Assembly (NCBI GenBank): GCA_013361595.1
Contig: JABFXT010000709.1
Span: 1 to 7,130 of the forward strand
Origin: Nocardia sp.
GTDB lineage: Bacteria > Actinomycetota > Actinomycetes > Mycobacteriales > Mycobacteriaceae
Reading direction: 5' to 3'
DNA: 7,130 nucleotides
Shown here: positions 1-5,888 of the stretch, in pieces
Layout: each line of letters begins with the position of its first letter
How positions within the stretch are numbered: the first letter of the stretch is position 1
Translations under genes and position numbers: made by a program
Notes under the pieces: generated by a model
The model's database searches: none
What the model was told of the DNA's origin: nothing
The model's input: the letters and a program-made list of their open reading frames with translations, nothing else

Positions 1-545
1 TCGTCCCCGCGGTGACCGAGGGGCTGGGACCGCCGGAGATCCTGATCAACGCGGCCGGTAACCGATTCGGCACCGAAGGCGCGGAAGCGGAATCGCTGAC
101 CGATATCCGGCGCACCCTCGACCTCAATCTGCTGGCCCCGCTCCTGCTCGCCCAGCAGGTCTTTCCCGCCATGCGCGATATCGGCCGGGGTTCGATCGTG
201 AACGTCTCGTCCATCAGCGGGCGGGTCGGTATCCCGGGCATCCCGCAGGCCTCCTATGCCGCGAGCAAGGCCGGATTGTCCGGACTCACCACCGAACTGG
301 CGGTGCAGTGGGCGCGCCATTCGATCCGGGTCAACACTGTCGCCCCGGGGTTCTTCCGCAGCGAGATCACCGACAGTCTCTACGACAGCGAACGCGGTGC
401 CGCCTATCTGCACCGCAATATCCCGCTGCCCATCGAGGGCACCGCGGCGGACATGGTCGGCGCGATCATTTGGCTCGCCGGGGATTCCGGTCGATACGTG
501 ACCGGCCAGACCATTGTCGTCGACGGCGGGTGGACCGCACGCTGA
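1..545 (+). CDS. Short-chain dehydrogenase/reductase, 5'-truncated by the window edge
   Basis: This is the C-terminal part (about 180 residues) of a classical SDR, an NAD(P)-dependent oxidoreductase acting on hydroxy/keto groups. The reading frame is open to the left edge. The first codons (VPAV then TEGLGPPEILINAAG) already form the beta-3/alpha-3 to beta-4 region, so the TGxxxGxG cofactor loop and about 75 N-terminal residues lie outside; the GTG at 12 is not the real start. Visible motifs are NAAG of beta-4, catalytic Ser (codon 216-218, in VNVSSISG), and catalytic Tyr and Lys of YAASK (codons 255-257 and 267-269), with the usual 13-residue Ser-Tyr spacing. VNTVAPGFFRSE follows, then the C-terminal GQTIVVDGGW typical of FabG-like SDRs. 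The gene lies upstream of, and co-oriented with, a CoA-ester gene set, so a hydroxyacyl or alcohol substrate in that pathway is plausible. Cofactor preference cannot be judged because the binding loop is missing. Confidence 0.93.
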   Translation, partial: VPAVTEGLGPPEILINAAGNRFGTEGAEAESLTDIRRTLDLNLLAPLLLAQQVFPAMRDIGRGSIVNVSSISGRVGIPGIPQASYAASKAGLSGLTTELAVQWARHSIRVNTVAPGFFRSEITDSLYDSERGAAYLHRNIPLPIEGTAADMVGAIIWLAGDSGRYVTGQTIVVDGGWTAR

Positions 546-550
546 CCCCG

Positions 551-586
551 GGTGTTGACACCGGTCACCACTGCTGGAAATATTAT
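551..586 (+). promoter_or_regulatory. Candidate promoter for the reductase-dehydratase-ligase operon
   Basis: A perfect TTGACA (555-560) lies just after the SDR stop. It is followed by an A/T-rich patch unusual for this DNA. TATTAT (581-586) matches the -10 consensus at 5 of 6 positions, but the spacer is 20 nt. AATATT (579-584) gives an 18-nt spacer with a 4 of 6 match. The -35 lies inside a small palindrome, GGTGT-TG-ACACC (551-562), which could be a protein site. The 150-bp gap before the next gene supports a separate promoter here, but the long spacer makes the exact -10 uncertain. Confidence 0.45.
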
Positions 587-611
587 TCTTGCTTTCGAGA
601 ATGAAATTCTC
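585..611. promoter_or_regulatory. ATTCT/AGAAT half-site array downstream of the candidate promoter
   Basis: Three copies of the same half-site lie together: ATTCT (585-589), AGAAT (598-602) and ATTCT (606-610). The last two form a 15-bp palindrome, GAGAAT-GAA-ATTCTC (597-611), with perfect 6-bp arms. The first two can pair as ATTCTTG-CTTT-CGAGAAT (585-602), with one T-G wobble. The position, just after the predicted -10, would suit a repressor operator. The A/T-rich composition contrasts with the surrounding GC-rich DNA. No bound regulator can be named. Confidence 0.4.
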
Positions 612-695
612 CCGCCCGGCGCCCCTGTCCCCCGGCACCGCCGTTCGAGACGCTGGAACGGCAACCGAACGAATCGAGAAAGGAACACATCACCG

Positions 696-1679
696 ATGTT
701 CTCCGCAGTTCTCATCGACAAGGGTGAGTCGGGTACCAAGGCAGAACTCACCACCGTGGACGATGCGCGGTTGCCCGAGGGCGATGTCGAGATCGACGTG
801 GCCTGGTCCACGCTCAACTACAAGGACGCGCTCGCGATCACCGGTGCCTCCCCCGTCGTGCGCAAGTTCCCGATGGTTCCGGGTATCGATCTCGCGGGCA
901 CCATCACCACCAGCAGCCACGCCCGCTGGTCGGCGGGCGACAAGGTGGTCCTCAACGGCTGGGGTGTCGGTGAAACCCACTGGGGTGGACTGGCCCAGCG
1001 CGCCCGGCTCAACGGCGATTGGCTGATCCCGCTGCCCTCCGAATTCACCGAACGCCAGGCCATGGCCATCGGCACGGCCGGCTATACCGCCGCCCTCTGC
1101 GTCGATGCCCTGGTGAACCACGGTCTCACCCCCGACGGCGGTGAGGTCCTGGTGACCGGCGCGACCGGCGGTGTGGGCAGCGTCGCGATCGCTCTGCTGA
1201 CCAAGGCCGGTTACGCGGTGACCGCGGCGACCGGTAAAGCCGACGAGCACGCCTACCTGAAGCAGCTGGGCGCCACCACCGTCGTCGACCGCGCCGAATT
1301 CGCCGACAAGGGCAAACCACTGCAGAAGGAACGCTGGGCGGGAGTGGTGGACACCGCCGGTAGCTTCACCCTGGCCAATGCCTGCGCGCAGACCCGCTAC
1401 GGCGGGGCGGTGGCGGCCTGCGGCCTGGCCCAAGGCATGGATTTCCCGGCATCGGTGGCCCCGTTCATCCTGCGCGGCGTCTCGCTGCTGGGCGTGGACA
1501 GTGTGATGGCGCCCCAGGAGAAGCGGCTCGGCGCCTGGGCGCGGCTCGCCCGCGACCTGGACCCCGCCGTCCTCGATTCGATCGCCCGCGAGATCGCGCT
1601 GGGTGCGGCCATCGAAGCCGCCGGCGGGTTCATCGCGGGCACCGTCCGCGGCCGGATCATCGTCGATGTGAATGCCTGA
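696..1679 (+). CDS. YhdH/AcuI-type quinone/enoyl-CoA oxidoreductase (medium-chain reductase family)
   Basis: The 327-residue protein matches the YhdH/YhfP branch of the medium-chain dehydrogenase/reductase superfamily (usually about 325 residues). Members such as AcuI reduce acrylyl-CoA to propionyl-CoA with NADPH and carry no catalytic zinc. Visible features are NYKDAL (41-46) and VPGIDLAG (62-69), then [18 protein letters not shown] with the family's typical G-W-G-V-G-x-x-x-x-G-G pattern. TAGYTA comes next, followed by the Rossmann loop GATGGVG (155-161). Start choice: ATG 696 has GAGAAAGGA 12 nt upstream and gives the family's N-terminus ([13 protein letters not shown]). An in-frame start at 552 would add 48 unrelated residues and overlap the promoter. 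The stop lies 12 bp before the dehydratase start, indicating an operon. The family is clear; the exact enoyl substrate is inferred only from context. Confidence 0.92.
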   Translation: MFSAVLIDKGESGTKAELTTVDDARLPEGDVEIDVAWSTLNYKDALAITGASPVVRKFPMVPGIDLAGTITTSSHARWSAGDKVVLNGWGVGETHWGGLAQRARLNGDWLIPLPSEFTERQAMAIGTAGYTAALCVDALVNHGLTPDGGEVLVTGATGGVGSVAIALLTKAGYAVTAATGKADEHAYLKQLGATTVVDRAEFADKGKPLQKERWAGVVDTAGSFTLANACAQTRYGGAVAACGLAQGMDFPASVAPFILRGVSLLGVDSVMAPQEKRLGAWARLARDLDPAVLDSIAREIALGAAIEAAGGFIAGTVRGRIIVDVNA

Positions 1680-1691
1680 GCAGGAGTTCTC

Positions 1692-2885
1692 GTGAGCAAG
1701 AGGCCGGACGAAACCACCGTCGAACTGGATCTGCGCGATGTCGACCATCGGGTCGGCCAACCGATCGGCGGCGGTCAGCTGTGGGATCCGTGCAGCACCT
1801 CCGATATCCGCCGCTGGGTGATGGCGATGGACTATCCGAATCCGCTGCACTGGGATCAGGAGTTCGCGCGGGAATCCCGGTACGGCGGGCTCATCGCACC
1901 GCAATCGATCGCGGTCGCACTGGACTACGGGCACGGTGCGGCACCGGCGTGCGTAGGCCGTATCCCCAACAGTCACTTGATTTTCGGTGGTGAGGAGTGG
2001 TGGTTCTACGGCACTCCGGTGCGACCGGGCGACCAGCTGTTCCAGGAGCGGCGCTTCCACGACTACAAGGTGGCCCAGACGAATTTCGCCGGGCCCACCA
2101 TGTTCTCCCGCGGCGATACCGTCCACCGCAATCAACATGGCGCGCTGGTCGCCAAGGAACGGTCGACCGCTATCCGCTACCTCGCCGAAGAGGCCACCAA
2201 GCGGGGTATGTACGAGAACCAGCTCGGTGCGATCAAGAAATGGACGGCCGCCGAACTCGCCGAAGTGGACGCACTGCGCACCGAATGGCTGATGTCCAAC
2301 CGGCTCGGGGTGTCACCGCATTTCGACGAGGTGAAGGTCGGCGACAAGCTGCCGCGCCGGGTGATCGGCCCGCACAGTATCGCCAGCTTCACCACCGAGT
2401 ACCGAGCCTTCCTCTTCAATATCTGGGGCACCTTCCGGTGGACCGCCCCCGCGGGGGTCGAGGATCCGTGGGTCTATCAGGATCCGGGCTGGACCGAGGG
2501 ATTCGGTTTCGACGAAGAAGGCGCCAAGATCGATCCGCGGTTGCGCGACGGTCTCTACGTCGGCCCGTCGCGTGGTCATATCGACGCCGAGAAAGCCGGC
2601 GACGTGGGTATGGCCCGAGCCTATGGTTACGGGGCCACAATGGGTGGCTGGTGCACCGACTACCTGGCCTACTGGGCCGGTAACGACGGAATGGTCCGGC
2701 ACACCAGAGCCGACTTCCGGCTGCCCGCGTTCGAAGGCGACGTCACCTATTTCGACGCCGAGATCGTGGACAAGAACCCGGAATCCACCTGGGGCATGCC
2801 GCTGGTGCAGGTGAAACTCACGCTCACCAATCAAGACGGCGGCAAGCTGGTCAGCTGCACCGCCGAGGTCGAACTCCCGCTGTAG
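1692..2885 (+). CDS. Double-hotdog acyl dehydratase (MaoC / FAS1-like dehydratase type)
   Basis: This 397-residue protein has two hotdog halves, as in MaoC-like and FAS1-like dehydratases that hydrate enoyl-CoA or dehydrate 3-hydroxyacyl-CoA. The N-terminal half has SDIRRWVMAMD then YPNPLHWDQEFA, with putative catalytic residues D47, N50 and H53, and YGGLIAPQS after it. The motif resembles the R-specific hydratase signature GDxNPLHxD but has one extra residue between Asp and Asn. The first half closes with VRPGDQLFQERR and HGALVAKE. The second half (from about 210) has FDEVKVGDKLP near its start, then HIDAEKAGDVGMARAYGYG and FRLPAFEGDV near the C-terminus. GTG 1692 is preceded by AGGAG (1682-1686) at 5 nt. 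It sits between the reductase (12 bp) and the ligase (52 bp), so a CoA-ester substrate is likely. The catalytic assignment is by motif only. Confidence 0.85.
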   Translation: MSKRPDETTVELDLRDVDHRVGQPIGGGQLWDPCSTSDIRRWVMAMDYPNPLHWDQEFARESRYGGLIAPQSIAVALDYGHGAAPACVGRIPNSHLIFGGEEWWFYGTPVRPGDQLFQERRFHDYKVAQTNFAGPTMFSRGDTVHRNQHGALVAKERSTAIRYLAEEATKRGMYENQLGAIKKWTAAELAEVDALRTEWLMSNRLGVSPHFDEVKVGDKLPRRVIGPHSIASFTTEYRAFLFNIWGTFRWTAPAGVEDPWVYQDPGWTEGFGFDEEGAKIDPRLRDGLYVGPSRGHIDAEKAGDVGMARAYGYGATMGGWCTDYLAYWAGNDGMVRHTRADFRLPAFEGDVTYFDAEIVDKNPESTWGMPLVQVKLTLTNQDGGKLVSCTAEVELPL

Positions 2886-2895
2886 CGGCGGAACC

Positions 2896-2910
2896 CCGCG
2901 CGCGACGCGG
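2896..2910 (+). other. Small intercistronic hairpin
   Basis: CCGCG (2896-2900) and CGCGG (2906-2910) form a perfect 5-bp GC stem with a 5-nt loop in the 52-bp gap between the dehydratase and ligase genes. There is no U-tract after it, so it is more likely an RNA-processing or stability element than a terminator. It could also be chance in GC-rich DNA. Confidence 0.25.
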
Positions 2911-2937
2911 AATCACTGTCAGAGAGGACAACCGGCG

Positions 2938-4650
2938 ATGAGCACCGGGCACCGGCACACCCCCGACCGGGCGGCGGCGATCGTCGCGGGACCGCCCCTG
3001 AGCGAGGAACCGGGGCTCGGGACGCTCACGCTCCCGGGGTTCCTGCGCGAGGTCACCGAGCAGTACTCGACCCGCACCGCGCTGATATCCCCCGCCGACG
3101 GCGTCGCCTGGACCTATACCGACCTGTGGGACCGGGCGCTGGCGGTGGCCCGCACCCTGCGCGCGTGCGGGGTCGGTAAGGACAGCCGGGTCGGTGTGCT
3201 CATGACCAACCGTGCCGAATGGCTCGCGGCCGTTTTCGGAACCTCGCTGGCCGGCGGGGTGGCGGTGGCACTCAGCACCTTTTCCACCGCTCCGGAACTG
3301 GACCATCTACTGCGGGTCTCGGGTGTGTCGGTGCTGCTGTTCGAACGCCGGGTGGCGAAAACGGATTTCGGCGAGGTCCTCACCGAACTCGAGCCGCTGC
3401 TCGCCACTGCCGCCCCCGGCGAGGTGGCCTCCGCGGCCTATCCCTTCCTGCGGTATCTCGCGGTGGTCGGCGACCCGGCACCCGCGGGCGCGGTGGAGGG
3501 CTGGGACACCTTCCTCGCGCGCGGCGCCGCGACCGACCCGGCCCTGATCGAAGCCGCCGCCGCGACGGTGCAACCCAGCGATACCGCGGTCCTGTTCTTC
3601 TCGTCCGGCACCACCAGCAAGCCGAAGGGGATCCGCAGCGCGCATCGCGGCGTCACGCTGCAGATGTGGCGTTTCCGGCGGATGTTCGGTTTCGACGCCG
3701 GCGACGATGTCCGCTGCTGGACCGCGAACGGCTTCTTCTGGTCCGGTAACTTCGCCCAGGCGTTGGGCGCGACCCTCGCCGCGGGCGGCACCCTGATCCT
3801 GCAATCGCTGTTCGACGCCGCCGCGGCACTCGAGCTCATGCAATCGCAGCGGGTGAACTTCCCGGTGGCCTGGCCGCACCAGCACGCCCAGCTCCAGGGC
3901 GCGCCCAACTGGGAGACCGTGGATCTGAGCGCGCTACGATTCGTGGACCGCGATCTGCCGCTGGCGACCCACCCCACCATCGATACCGACTGGACCGAAC
4001 CCGGCCACGCCTACGGCAATACCGAAACCTTCACCATCACCACCTGTTTCCCGGCCTGCACCCCGGAGGAGACCATCGCCGGGAGCAGCGGGGTACCACT
4101 GCCGGGGGTCACGGTGAAGATCGCCGAACCACTCACCGGCGCGGCACTGAACCGCGGCGACAGCGGTGAGATCTGCATCAAGGGACCGACCTTGATGCTC
4201 GGCTATATCGGGACTCCGCTCGACGAAACCCTCGACGACGACGGCTACTTCCATACCGGCGACGGCGGTTACCTCGACGATCAGGGCCGGCTCTACTGGG
4301 AGGGCCGGCTCACCGACATCATCAAAACCGGCGGTGCGAACGTCTCCCCCCTCGAGGTGGACGAGGTCCTCGCCCACTATCCGGGCGTACGGATCGGACG
4401 GACGGTGGGCGTCCCGCACGAAACGCTCGGCGAGATGGTGGTCGCGTGCGTGGTCCCGCACACCGGCCGGGCGCTGGACGCCGGAGAGCTCCGGGATCAT
4501 CTGCGCTCGCAGCTGGCCAGCTACAAGGTGCCGCGCGAAATCCTGTTCTTCACCGAGGACGACCTCGCACTGACCGGCAGCGCCAAGATCAAGTCCAGCG
4601 ATCTCCGCCGATTGGCGGCCCAGCGGCTCACACCTGCGGAATCCCGGTAA
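2938..4650 (+). CDS. AMP-forming acyl-CoA ligase (ANL superfamily)
   Basis: The 570-residue protein is a class I adenylate-forming enzyme: carboxylate + ATP + CoA gives acyl-CoA + AMP + PPi. Core motifs run in order. The phosphate-binding loop is FFSSGTTSKPKG (220-231), with Ser where most relatives have Gly. A5 is YGNTE (359-363). A7 is YFHTGD (437-442, with ribose-binding D442). The hinge and A8 are GRLTDIIKTGGANVSPLEVDE (R457, D460, K463). A10 is TGSAKIK with catalytic Lys K550, where Ala replaces the usual Gly before the Lys. The N-terminal domain includes AWTYTDLWDRALAVARTLR. Length is normal for acyl/aryl-CoA synthetases. ATG 2938 follows GAGAGGA (2922-2928) at 9 nt. As the last gene of the run, it would supply the CoA ester to its upstream partners. 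The acid could be aliphatic or aromatic; the sequence does not decide. Confidence 0.93.
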   Translation: MSTGHRHTPDRAAAIVAGPPLSEEPGLGTLTLPGFLREVTEQYSTRTALISPADGVAWTYTDLWDRALAVARTLRACGVGKDSRVGVLMTNRAEWLAAVFGTSLAGGVAVALSTFSTAPELDHLLRVSGVSVLLFERRVAKTDFGEVLTELEPLLATAAPGEVASAAYPFLRYLAVVGDPAPAGAVEGWDTFLARGAATDPALIEAAAATVQPSDTAVLFFSSGTTSKPKGIRSAHRGVTLQMWRFRRMFGFDAGDDVRCWTANGFFWSGNFAQALGATLAAGGTLILQSLFDAAAALELMQSQRVNFPVAWPHQHAQLQGAPNWETVDLSALRFVDRDLPLATHPTIDTDWTEPGHAYGNTETFTITTCFPACTPEETIAGSSGVPLPGVTVKIAEPLTGAALNRGDSGEICIKGPTLMLGYIGTPLDETLDDDGYFHTGDGGYLDDQGRLYWEGRLTDIIKTGGANVSPLEVDEVLAHYPGVRIGRTVGVPHETLGEMVVACVVPHTGRALDAGELRDHLRSQLASYKVPREILFFTEDDLALTGSAKIKSSDLRRLAAQRLTPAESR

Positions 4651-4657
4651 CGCCGAC

Positions 4658-4692
4658 CAGCGGCCGGCGCCGTCCCTCCTCGCCGGCTGCGG
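4658..4692 (+). terminator. GC-rich hairpin after the acyl-CoA ligase gene
   Basis: The arms at 4658-4669 (CAGCGGCCGGCG) and 4681-4692 (CGCCGGCTGCGG) form a 12-position stem with one A/G mismatch and one G-T wobble, around an 11-nt loop. It begins 8 bp after the ligase stop codon. There is no T-tract, which is common for actinobacterial terminators. Its position between convergent genes supports a transcription-end role. Confidence 0.55.
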
Positions 4693-4785
4693 TCAGCGCC
4701 GGATCGGGCGGATCTGCTCCTCGACCCCGGGCGTCTGGTGTGCGGCCTTGTGACTGCGCACGATTCGAGTCCGTAGACAGTCATT

Positions 4786-4801
4786 CCGGCGGCTAGGCCG
4801 G
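4786..4801 (-). terminator. Short hairpin over the DUF336 stop codon
   Basis: CCGGC (4786-4790) and GCCGG (4797-4801) form a perfect 5-bp stem with a 6-nt loop that spans the minus-strand TAG (4793-4795). It may contribute to termination of the minus-strand transcript. The stem is short and lacks a T-tract. The rest of the 142-bp convergent gap (4651-4792) holds no gene that I can support. Confidence 0.25.
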
Positions 4802-5212
4802 CACGGCCGATCGGAGTGAAGCGAGCCCGGCCTCGGCACAGGCATCGTCTTGTTCGGGTACACCCCCGCTGACCGCGATCGCGCCGACCACGGCGTCGCC
4901 GCGTCGGATCAGTCGGGAACCCGCACCCGCGATAATGGGGATGCCCGAGACCTGATCCAGCTGCGCGAACAGTCCGGGCCACGCCCGCTGCATACTCATC
5001 AGCTCACCGCCGTCACGGTGGAACAGCGCGACACCGGCCGCTTTCGCCGGGGCGATTCGCGCCGACAGCGGCGGCGCGCCGTCCATCCGATCGACCACCA
5101 ACACGTGGCCGCCGGCGTCGACGATCGCGACCGTGACCCGGGCACCGAGCTCCGCGGCATGCTCGCGTACGCGGGCGCTGACAGCTCGCGCTTGTTCCGA
5201 AGTGAGGGACAT
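4793..5212 (-). CDS. GlcG/HbpS family protein (DUF336, haem-binding-like)
   Basis: This 139-residue protein matches the GlcG/HbpS (DUF336) family in length and along its whole course. It has SLTSEQARAVSARVREHAAELG at 2-23, AIVDAGGHVLVVDRMDGAP (29-47), and SARIAPAKAAGVAL (50-63) with the conserved Lys57. GIPIIAGAGSRLIRRGDAVVGAIAVSGG (90-117) and PEQDDACAEAG follow. Family members include a secreted haem-binding sensor partner in Streptomyces and many uncharacterised proteins next to catabolic genes. No signal peptide is visible, so a cytoplasmic location is likely. The start at 5212 has AAGGTGGAG just upstream and gives the family N-terminus. An alternative in-frame start at 5254 would add 14 residues encoded by the palindromic operator region and is less likely. 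It is convergent with the ligase gene and divergent from the MarR gene, so it is probably MarR-controlled. Its biochemical role is unknown. Confidence 0.88.
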   Translation of the reverse strand: MSLTSEQARAVSARVREHAAELGARVTVAIVDAGGHVLVVDRMDGAPPLSARIAPAKAAGVALFHRDGGELMSMQRAWPGLFAQLDQVSGIPIIAGAGSRLIRRGDAVVGAIAVSGGVPEQDDACAEAGLASLRSAVPA

Positions 5213-5228
5213 TGCTCCACCTTCAAAT

Positions 5229-5259
5229 CTCTTGGACCAACCAAGCTTGGCCAACCCAA
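5229..5259. promoter_or_regulatory. TTGG/CCAA palindrome cluster, candidate MarR operator
   Basis: Three inverted repeats are packed together: TTGG-A-CCAA (5232-5240), CCAAGCTTGG (5241-5250, perfect) and TTGGCCAA (5247-5254, perfect). The segments 5232-5244 and 5247-5259 also form a direct repeat (10 of 13 identical, 15-bp period). A further CCAAGAG at 5285-5291 is the inverse of CTCTTGG at 5229-5235. The cluster lies in the divergent gap beside the MarR gene. It covers the predicted transcription start of the DUF336 gene, a fitting place for repression. That the adjacent MarR protein binds here is an inference. Confidence 0.55.
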
Positions 5260-5288
5260 GGATAGCCCGGATTCGTGGGGCGGGCCAA
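5259..5288 (-). promoter_or_regulatory. Candidate promoter of the DUF336 gene
   Basis: Read on the minus strand, TTGGCC (5288-5283) could serve as a -35 and TATCCT (5264-5259) as a -10, with an 18-nt spacer. The -35 matches only at TTG. Transcription would start near 5252, inside the palindrome cluster, leaving a leader of about 40 nt before ATG 5212. Confidence 0.35.
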
Positions 5289-5297
5289 GAGTCTGGA

Positions 5298-5303
5298 TAA
5301 ACT
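5298..5303 (+). promoter_or_regulatory. Candidate -10 element giving a leaderless MarR transcript
   Basis: TAAACT (5298-5303) fits the actinobacterial TANNNT -10 pattern and ends 7 nt before the A of ATG 5311. That would put the transcription start on the start codon itself. It agrees with the absence of any purine-rich ribosome site in the run of C residues (5304-5308) before the ATG. No convincing -35 is seen. Confidence 0.42.
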
Positions 5304-5310
5304 CCCCCGC

Positions 5311-5742
5311 ATGGAGTTGGAGGAGGCGCCCACCCGCCTGCGTAGCAAACCGACCTGGCTGATCAGTAAGGCGGCCGTGCGGGCGCACCGGCTCATCAGC
5401 GACGCGATGACCGCAATCGACGGCCGTGCCTACCATTTCGCGATCCTCGCCGCCCTCGACGAATTCGGGCCGGACAGCCAGGTGCGGATCGGCCGGCGGT
5501 GCGGAATCGACCAGAGCGATATGCACACCATGCTCAAAGAACTGATAGCGCAGGGATACGTCGAACGAACCTCGGACCCCAACGATCGACGCCGCAATCT
5601 GATCATCTCGACCCACTCCGGCCGACGACGGCTGAAGGAACTGGACTCGGCGCTCTCCGCCGCCCAAGGTGACCTGCTCGATGCCTTGTCGGCCGTCGAG
5701 CGGGATCACCTCACAGCCCTACTCGTCCGCGTTCTCGGGTAG
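5311..5742 (+). CDS. MarR-family winged-helix transcriptional regulator
   Basis: The 143-residue protein is of normal MarR size. An N-terminal dimerisation helix (about 14-35, WLISKAAVRAHRLISDAM) is followed by RAYHFAILAALDEFGP. The helix-turn-helix comes next (about 58-80, with IGRRCGIDQSDMHTMLKEL), then GYVERTSDPNDRRRNLI (82-98). This last segment carries the DPNDRR wing signature of the family. The C-terminal helices (about 103-143) complete the dimer interface. MarR proteins usually repress adjacent or divergent genes and release DNA on binding a small aromatic or CoA-linked ligand. The divergent DUF336 gene and the palindrome cluster between them suit this. ATG 5311 is chosen over GTG 5275 because it starts at the usual family position and matches a leaderless promoter. 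The GTG would add 12 residues and has no clear ribosome site. The ligand is unknown; a link to the neighbouring CoA pathway is plausible. Confidence 0.9.
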   Translation: MELEEAPTRLRSKPTWLISKAAVRAHRLISDAMTAIDGRAYHFAILAALDEFGPDSQVRIGRRCGIDQSDMHTMLKELIAQGYVERTSDPNDRRRNLIISTHSGRRRLKELDSALSAAQGDLLDALSAVERDHLTALLVRVLG

Positions 5743-5810
5743 ATGCCCCACGGGGTGCGTCGAACACATCCCCCCGCCCCCACCAACAGGCCGCTATTCG
5801 GCGCGACCTG

Positions 5811-5839
5811 TTGCCAATGCATACGGTCGTATGTATTTT
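5811..5839 (+). promoter_or_regulatory. Promoter of the SnoaL-DUF3237-TetR operon
   Basis: TTGCCA (5811-5816, 5 of 6 to consensus) and TATTTT (5834-5839, 4 of 6) are separated by exactly 17 nt. The predicted start is near 5846, about 43 nt before the first gene. This is the best-formed promoter in the window, and its spacer is occupied by a palindrome. The remaining sequence between the MarR stop and this promoter (5743-5810) shows only C-rich DNA without a supported gene. Confidence 0.6.
5816..5837. promoter_or_regulatory. 22-bp palindromic operator inside the promoter, candidate TetR site
   Basis: The core CATACG-GT-CGTATG (5820-5833) has perfect 6-bp arms. Extending outward, AAT (5816-5818) pairs with ATT (5835-5837), leaving only G5819/T5834 unmatched. 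Ten of eleven base pairs are therefore symmetric over 22 bp. It fills the space between the -35 and -10 elements, where bound repressor would block RNA polymerase. Size, symmetry and sequence type fit a TetR-family operator, and a TetR gene ends this same operon. The pairing of protein and site is inferred. Confidence 0.65.
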
Positions 5840-5888
5840 TGGGGTATCGGAGCTGCTTCCCGATCCTCAGAGCGACCGAAGGATGCCC

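Noticed and set aside
12..14. GTG as the SDR start codon
   Set aside because: The frame continues to the window edge, and a start here would lose the essential cofactor-binding loop.
552..695. 48-codon N-terminal extension of the reductase
   Set aside because: The extension is not reductase-like, covers the promoter-like DNA and lacks a ribosome site; ATG 696 gives the standard family N-terminus.
690..2138. Long open frame (482 codons) on the minus strand
   Set aside because: It lies antisense to the reductase and dehydratase genes, its low-complexity Gly/Arg/His-rich product matches no family I recognise, and long antisense frames are expected in GC-rich coding DNA.
2313..2834. Minus-strand open frame of 173 codons
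   Set aside because: It is antisense to the well-supported dehydratase gene and has no recognisable domain.
5213..5254. Upstream start (5254) for the DUF336 gene
   Set aside because: The added 14 codons coincide with the palindrome cluster, and the ATG at 5212 has a better ribosome site and family-like N-terminus.
4999..5709. Minus-strand open frame of 236 codons across the MarR gene and divergent gap
   Set aside because: It would run through the operator region and overlap two genes with clear family identity in other frames; it has no recognisable motif.
5746..5755. CCCC-AC-GGGG hairpin after the MarR stop as a terminator
   Set aside because: The stem is at most 3-4 bp with a very small loop and no T-tract, so it is not convincing.
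5811..5888. Upstream starts (TTG 5811, ATG 5883) for the SnoaL-like gene
   Set aside because: TTG 5811 is the -35 element itself and the extension would encode the operator. ATG 5883 sits on the ribosome site; 5889 is better spaced.
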